Part shown: positions 58,391 through 64,000 of the stretch, one piece after another | How positions within the stretch are numbered: position 1 is the stretch's first letter | Layout of the letters: the number at the start of each line of letters is the position of its first letter | Assembly (NCBI GenBank): GCA_963978545.1 | Contig: OZ021729.1 | Location: 92,844,466-92,908,465, forward strand | Direction of reading: 5' to 3' | Length of the DNA stretch: 64,000 bases | Source of the DNA: Linyphia triangularis | Taxonomy: Eukaryota; Arthropoda; Arachnida; Araneae; Linyphiidae | Program-made: the position numbers and the translations under genes | The notes under the pieces: generated by a model | Database searches by the model: none | The model's input: only the letters and a program-made list of their open reading frames with translations | What the model was told of the DNA's origin: nothing

Positions 58391-59614
58391 CCCTATCTGG
58401 CCAAAAGTATCCGGACACCCCTTAAAAAAGTGGTTCTGGCGAGTGACGCAATTTGATACGTAATTGAAAGCTATAAAAGTGTTGGTAGTGGTTTGTCAGA
58501 TTGTATTTTTGCGTTTGTGAGGCAATGAGTAAGTCAAAGGAGCTTAGTAAGTTTGATCGTGGCAGAATAGTGGGATGCCACCTTTGTGGGAAATCAGTTC
58601 GTGAGATTGTGGACATTCTACAGAAGCCTAAATCCACTGTGAGTGATGTAATGGTGAAGTGGAAACGTCGAGGCAGTGAAACGGCAGAAAAACGAACCGG
58701 TAGGCCGAAAACACTTGGTGAACGCAGCCGCAGAACTCTGAAACGGGTAGTGAAACAAAATCGCAAGTCCTCGTTGGTGGAAATTTCTCAGGAGTTCCAA
58801 AGTTCATCAGGCGTTAGTGTTAGCAGCAGGACTGTCCGTCGAGAGCTAAAAGACTTGGGATTCCATGGTCGTGCTGCAGTTCATAAGCCGAACATCACTC
58901 CACAGAATGCGAAGCATCGATTGCAATGGTGTAGAGCTCACCGTCATTCGACTGTGGACATGTTCGAAAACTGTTCTTTGGAGTGATGAATCTCGCTTTA
59001 TAGTCTGGCAGTCGGATGGACGCGTCTTGGGTTTGGCGGATGCCCGGCGAACGTTTCTTTAGTGACTGCATTGTGCCGACTGTTAAGTTTGGTGGTGGAA
59101 GCATAATGGTATGGGGGTGTTTCTTGTGGTTTGGCCTGGGTCCGTTAGTTCCTGTGGTTGGAAACATGAACTCTGAAATGTATGTGGACATTCTGGACAA
59201 TGCTGCACTCCCAACTCTATGGCAATATTTCGGGGAAGGCCCGTTTCTCTTCCAGCAGAATAACTGCTCCATTCACACATCGAGGCTTGCACAGACGTGG
59301 TTTGACGAAATGGGTGTTCAAAAACAGGACTGGCCTTCTCAGAGCCCCGATCTAAATCCCATAGAACACCTTTGGGACGAATTAGAGCGCAGATTACTTA
59401 GCCAGCCAAATTGACCATCTTCACTGCAAGCACTCACTTCAGCTGTGATGGACGCCTGGTAGGCAATTCCTATGGTCACCTATCAAAAATTGGTGGAAAG
59501 TCTTCCCAAACGTGTGCAGTCATCGTTGCAAAAGGGAGACCAACATCATATTAGGATGGTAGGACGCTCTAAGTCCATACCACTGGGTGTCCGGATATTT
59601 TTGGCCAGATAGTG
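58391..59614 (+). mobile_element. Tc1-like DNA transposon, 1224 bp, 30-bp inverted ends, TA flanks
   Basis: The left end ccctatctggccaaaagtat then ccggacaccc (58391-58420) and right end gggtgtccggatattttt then ggccagatagtg (59585-59614) are 30-bp inverted repeats with two mismatches. Each is flanked by TA (58389-58390, 59615-59616). One transposase pseudogene fills the interior. High end identity suggests a fairly recent insertion. Confidence 0.95.
58525..59565 (+). pseudogene. Tc1-like DD34E transposase, inactivated
   Basis: The ATG at 58525 opens an N-terminal helix-turn-helix domain (FDRGRIVGCHLCGKSVREI, then KSTVSDVMVKWKRRG), a GRPK hook, and a second helix-turn-helix region (SSRTVRRELKDLGFHGRAA). 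A frameshift near 58960 moves to VLWSDESRF with the first catalytic aspartate. A second near 59030 moves to [10 protein letters not shown] and [11 protein letters not shown]. The next catalytic residue is asparagine: [11 protein letters not shown] instead of [18 protein letters not shown] keeps the glutamate 34 residues later. A premature TGA at 59412 and a TAG near 59461 interrupt the C terminus. Intact relatives cut and paste at TA; this copy cannot. Confidence 0.93.
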
Positions 59615-60199
59615 TAGTAATGGTCTTTTAATGGTCGACAGTGACCCCCACAGGAAACCCAGATGTGGCCCACAGGAGAACGAGTCGGGCGAGTTCATTT
59701 CCAACTTTTTCGAATAGAAAGTCATTGGGTTTTTGTGAAACCTACAACGCTGACTCCGCAGGATTTAAAGGGTTAAGGTGTTCTAAACATCCCCATCTCT
59801 GAAATTCCCGTAAAAATGCTTTAATGGCGTAAAAAGTTGAAAAACGAATGCCCTCAAAACAGAGTTTTCTTTCCTTGAGCATACCTCATCAACGATCGTT
59901 TTTTCTTCTCCTTTCAGTCTACTAATAATAAAGGATAATACTAATAATAAAGGATAATATAAGGATTATCGAAAAGTATGTCGCCCAAATCACCATTTTG
60001 GCGATTTTTTTAAAGACATATACAAGAATTTTCGCAAAAAATATCGCCAAATCGGCCATTTTTTTTTTTTTTTTTAAATGAATGAGGAAAATATAAAATG
60101 GTAAATGACACAAATTGACATCATTATTATAGTGTAATTGAAAAATTATTAAAATTATTCAGAGTTCGATTAAAATACTTACAGAATTACTACGCGGCG

Positions 60200-60300
60200 C
60201 AACGTGGAATAGAAATATTTTTTATTCATTCTGATTAAATCAATTTTGGTAACAGAAAAGAGTTTTAATAATGTTTGGTTAAAATTTTACTTACAGCATC
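60200..60300. repeat. Family 6 fragment
   Basis: Words such as ttattcattctgattaaatc and aaagagttttaataatg match 55300-55350. Confidence 0.45.
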
Positions 60301-60321
60301 ACAGACTGAATCAGACAGTGA

Positions 60322-60506
60322 GCGGCCCACGGGACATGTCCTCGAATGTGTATTTGACCTAGTTCAAATATTTATTTTTCCATCTAACTTTTTTACTAAT
60401 ATTTTATGAAACAAAAATATAACTAGTAAATTCATCATAGTTCAATAATTTTAATTTGTTTACGAGTAGAAAAAAGAGCAAAATGTCTCGTGCAAATTTG
60501 TTCTAC
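60322..60506. mobile_element. MITE family 4 copy, short inverted ends
   Basis: The start cacgggacat and end atgtctcgtgc are short inverses. The interior gtgtatttgacctagtt and gagtagaaaaaagagcaa match 46452-46873. Confidence 0.55.
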
Positions 60507-60509
60507 ATC

Positions 60510-63500
60510 TGATGTCCTTCGGCACATTATGACACCACTGAACAAATATTAAATTGCTTTTCGATAGGTTTTTAATGTGCGTCATGAGACTTGAAGCAAA
60601 GCTAAGAACGACTTTTGACAAAATATTACAAGAATGAAAGGCGGCAAACTAAGTGAGCTGATGGAGTTTCATAATTTATTATTTTAAATCAAAATACTCA
60701 CTGGATAGTATACTGTTTCATTTTTAAGAGTGAATTAAGAGATCTGGTTCCGATGCTTTGCTTGAAGATCTCTATTAAGAGCCCAAATTAGTTCGCGTGT
60801 GTGTGGTTCAGTGTAGAATACAGGGAAACTCGACATTGAATTATGGAGGAACCTTAATACAGAAAGAGGGGATTGGATTCAGCTGTTTAAATTTTTTTTA
60901 ACAGGGAGATTTAAAGTTCAGTACAAGAGGTCATTTAAATCGCACATTTTAACTTGAAGAAACATTACAATCAGTTCTCCGGAGCACATCGTAAATTGTT
61001 CTAAAAGACCAGCTATAGTGGGGATTGATGAGCCTTGTGTATCATTTTTGTATTTGTAAAGAAGTGCACTGCAGAATGATATAGGTGAGAAACTCTTCAA
61101 TTAGCATCATCTGTTTGCAAAAACCACTTCAGAAGTTAGTGATCATTGTACGTACTCCACGTTCAGTGACATCGAAGAAAATAAACTAGAACCTTCAAAA
61201 AAAATTCGCCTCCGGCGAACTTTTCAACACGATTTTGAGAACCTCAAAAAAAAAAAAAAAAGCCATAAAAGTTCTCTGCGCGTTCTATTTTCTTTTTCGT
61301 TATTACGAGTGAAATCGTTCTATTTTTTTCCCCCTGTCTATTGTTATTCCAATGAAAAGAAGCTGATCGATTGTTGTCAAAAGAAAGTTCTTTCGAAAAT
61401 TAAACTTAGGCACCCAGTCGTGTTATCTTCCACCCCGGACTAGCTTTTTTTTTTTATTATTCATTTTGTGGAAGTTTTTGTATTGAAGAGGTACTTCTTG
61501 TAAATGTCTTCTTGCCCATTTAGAAACTTCTTTGTATTGACATTTGGTGCGATCGCTTCATGAAATAACAAGTTAAAAACCAGAAAATAGCGTCTAATGT
61601 ATTTTACTAGAAAGTTGTGAGCCGTCTAAGATCGAAAAAGGATGAATTAATACACACGAAATACTTATTTAAAGTAAAAAATTTCTATTAATATTACTCA
61701 AATGAATATTATTTCTGCTACATTTGAAATGAAATATTTTTCTTATTTCCAATTACTCAGAATCTTACAAAACAAAACACTTTTTCTTCCTCAAAACAAT
61801 TCCATCTTCCACTGTTTAATTACATCGGTGAAAAGAATTTAAGTTGAAATTAAACCATTCTTCCGAGAAGAAAGTTTATAATTTTCATATCACGTTAAAC
61901 AGAAATAAATGAAAACGTACATCTAATTAATCTCAGTTACCATCTTAGAACGTAACAGAATTTGGCAGTGAGTGATGGTGTATATAGCAACGACAGATAT
62001 TTATTGAATACATTTGTATCTTTGAGTTGGCAATATCACGAAATTCTATAACGGTTAAAAGATGTATAACTTTATATCCCTCCACTTAAATGTTAACTTA
62101 CATATTCTGCTTTTTGTAATAAATTAAACTTCCATTCAAAGTCACTCGGCTAATCTTTTCTAATAGACTTTCTTATAAATTAAAAGCACAGGCATTGATG
62201 AAAGCATAAAATAAAATTCGAGTTTTGTCATTTTACGATCATTTCAAATTGTTAAGAAAGATGTCTCGAAGACATGACTTACTCTTAAAAGGGATTGAAA
62301 AGTTATTCTAATCTGTAATAATTTATATAAAGAAATGGCAGAAGTTGGGCGAGTTTTTGAATTTAGCTACTAAGAAGCGGTTGTCCGAGGCTAAAACTAC
62401 AAATGCTAAAATCGAATGGTCTTGATGAGCTCCGAAATTCAGTAACGAACCAACTGAAAATCTTTTAAATACAGGACTCTGTCTTTATCGAAAAAAAAAC
62501 TCTCAAAAATAATAAAAGATGTGAAAAATATTGAGATCTTAAGTAGAGTTAAATTATTCTCCTGCATACGCCTAAATATCTAGCAGTAAAATGTCCATTA
62601 CGTATTCTGGTTCACTAACGCGCCAACAAGCTTTTTTGTAGTTAGATATTTAGGCAGTTGGAATTTCACTTATTTTTGTAAGGTACTAATTTTAAATTTA
62701 AAGCTAAATAGTTTTTAATTTAAAGAAATTTACTTAGAACAAACTAGTTTAAAAATGTTTATTGCTCATAATTTTTAAACTTCCGAGAAAACTTCCTGCG
62801 ATTGAAATGGTTAAGCATACATGGTTTTTTCGGATACTTATTTATTATACAGTCAATCGTTGACAAACTTTTTGTTGGCGGCCAATTACGAGTACTGTAT
62901 AATTAACCGATTCCTTTATTCTTTGAATTATTATTTAGTTTTAAGGAAGTTTTAAAAAAACGTTCTCAAGAACGTCCAATTAACGGAGGAGAAAGTTAAA
63001 TTTACCGTACCACAGTTCATGACGTACTTATACATTCAATATGAATGGTGATGATGTAAAATTATTTTAAATAAATAGTTTATTCAGATTTGCAAAAAAT
63101 GTAGGGAAAAAATGTCAACAAATGGCGATCATTTCGTAGCCCATAAAAAGTCACCAATAGTCGATTGTATAATGAATGATTGTATAATGAATTTTATTAT
63201 TTCTTGATTTTAAGGACTTCTTTCTCTGCATAATGACTACTAGTATTCGAAGTTTTACAATTCTAGCCCCAAATCTATTAGAATTGATATTCAAATTTTT
63301 CGAATATTGCCACCCTTCAGGGATTTCGGAGGAGAAAATCTCGATTTTCATATTGTTTCCATGTTAAACCTTGCAAGCACACCAAATTTCATAGTTCTAC
63401 TAGAAATATCTTAGTAATTTGATGATCAGTGAGTGGGTCAAAATATGTCGTTTTCAGCCGTTTCCGAATTTGATTTTCTTGATATAATTGAAGTCTTGTA

Positions 63501-64000
63501 AAGTGGCTTACCCGAAAAAAATATTTCAGCTCTCAGGAATGCGCAGATATGAGAGGTCAAAATACTGTTGAATTGTAAAAGAATTTGGCGGGTGGATTCT
63601 CAGGATATCACAACATTTTAATCACCCACATTTACAGGAGCGTCAGAGGGGCCAGAAGTTATTTTTTTCAATGTATTCCTATCCTAATCACCCCCTATCA
63701 GAAGTTACTTTAGTTTGAAATAAAAAAAATTGTAAATTAAAAAAAAAAATGCTTAAAATTTCGAATTACTTTAATTTTATAAATGTTATGTATTTAGAAA
63801 ATAGATACACTAAGAATTATATACTATCGTATAAAAACTTTTTACTTATTTCATAATTTGTAAGGTCAAACATATATTATCATTTCGGATATCAGTTTAT
63901 ATTTAGCATACAAGTTTTATACCTGGACATTCTTTATTTTCTTCATTCGAAGGAAATGTAAATAGTAGAGACAGAGAAAAATTATTTAATTAAATTATTA
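60510..64000. other. No gene seen; MITE family 3 fragment at 61515-61616
   Basis: AT-rich DNA. The segment 61515-61616 (gcccatttagaaacttcttt, tagcgtctaatgtatttta) matches family 3. A small tandem tgattgtataatgaat lies at 63160-63195. Short open frames are without domains. Confidence 0.5.

Larger units (their letters stand above)
58026..59772. mobile_element. piggyBac-like nonautonomous element with TTAA duplication, hosting a Tc1 element
   Basis: TTAA flanks at 58022-58025 and 59773-59776. The empty site is preserved in the related repeat at 13121 (gccacttaaggtgttc). The left end cacttaaatccc is the imperfect inverse of the right end ggatttaaaggg. TTAA targets and CCC-type ends indicate the piggyBac superfamily. 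Without the 1224-bp Tc1 element and its duplicated TA it would be about 521 bp, with no transposase recognised. Confidence 0.8.
57631..60142 (+). repeat. Family 1 repeat, plus copy split by nested transposons
   Basis: The left half 57631-58021 (ttactttcaattacccata to gctaatgcctc) and right half 59777-60142 (ggtgttctaaacatcccc to agtgtaattg) are co-linear with 13121-13838. They are separated by a TTAA-flanked insertion of 1747 bases. Poly-A at 57690-57713 and poly-T around 57717-57730. Confidence 0.85.

Overview
This window is AT-rich animal nuclear DNA, most likely from an arthropod. The evidence is spliced small exons with GT-AG borders, very long introns, tRNA-derived SINEs, Tc1-, hAT-, piggyBac-, P- and Helitron-like elements, and an EB-module gene, a domain family typical of arthropods and nematodes. 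Nothing bacterial, organellar or viral is visible. The species cannot be named from the sequence.

One host gene is supported. It runs on the minus strand from about 30.65 kb down to 2.2 kb and leaves the window on the left. Five exons can be placed with matching splice phases: a signal-peptide exon (30586-30650), a 46-base linker exon (9370-9415), and three exons of 135, 138 and 141 bases that each encode one six-cysteine EB module (8015-8149, 5990-6127, 2219-2359). The first visible exon begins at a splice acceptor, so an untranslated exon and the promoter lie further right. The last exons are probably left of base 1.

Almost everything else is repeat DNA in the introns and upstream of the gene. 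At 1-13 kb there are foldbacks (1.1-1.6 kb; a 2.7-kb giant foldback at 2.74-5.42 kb; 11.86-12.45 kb with a nested MITE) and SINEs. At 13-23 kb there are copies of a ~0.7-kb repeat called family 1 here, a Tc1-like fossil, and two related hAT-like elements with perfect 8-bp target duplications. At 25.6-29.5 kb there is an opposed repeat pair with a Helitron-like element and minisatellite beside it. At 31.4-33.7 kb lies a broken P-element/THAP transposase, at 37.4-39.1 kb a possible solo LTR and the 3' end of a LINE, and at 42.5-43.45 kb a DDE transposase fossil with long terminal inverted repeats. At 47 kb there are two SINEs with perfect target duplications. At 51.7-56.35 kb there is a second Helitron/minisatellite region holding a 0.9-kb hAT element. 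At 56.4-57.2 kb there is a Tc3-like fossil. At 57.6-60.1 kb a family-1 repeat is split by a TTAA-flanked piggyBac-like element, which is itself split by a Tc1-like DD34E element. No functional transposase gene is intact. Tracts from 39.9-42.4, 44.4-46, 47.8-51.6 and 60.5-64 kb show no recognisable gene.
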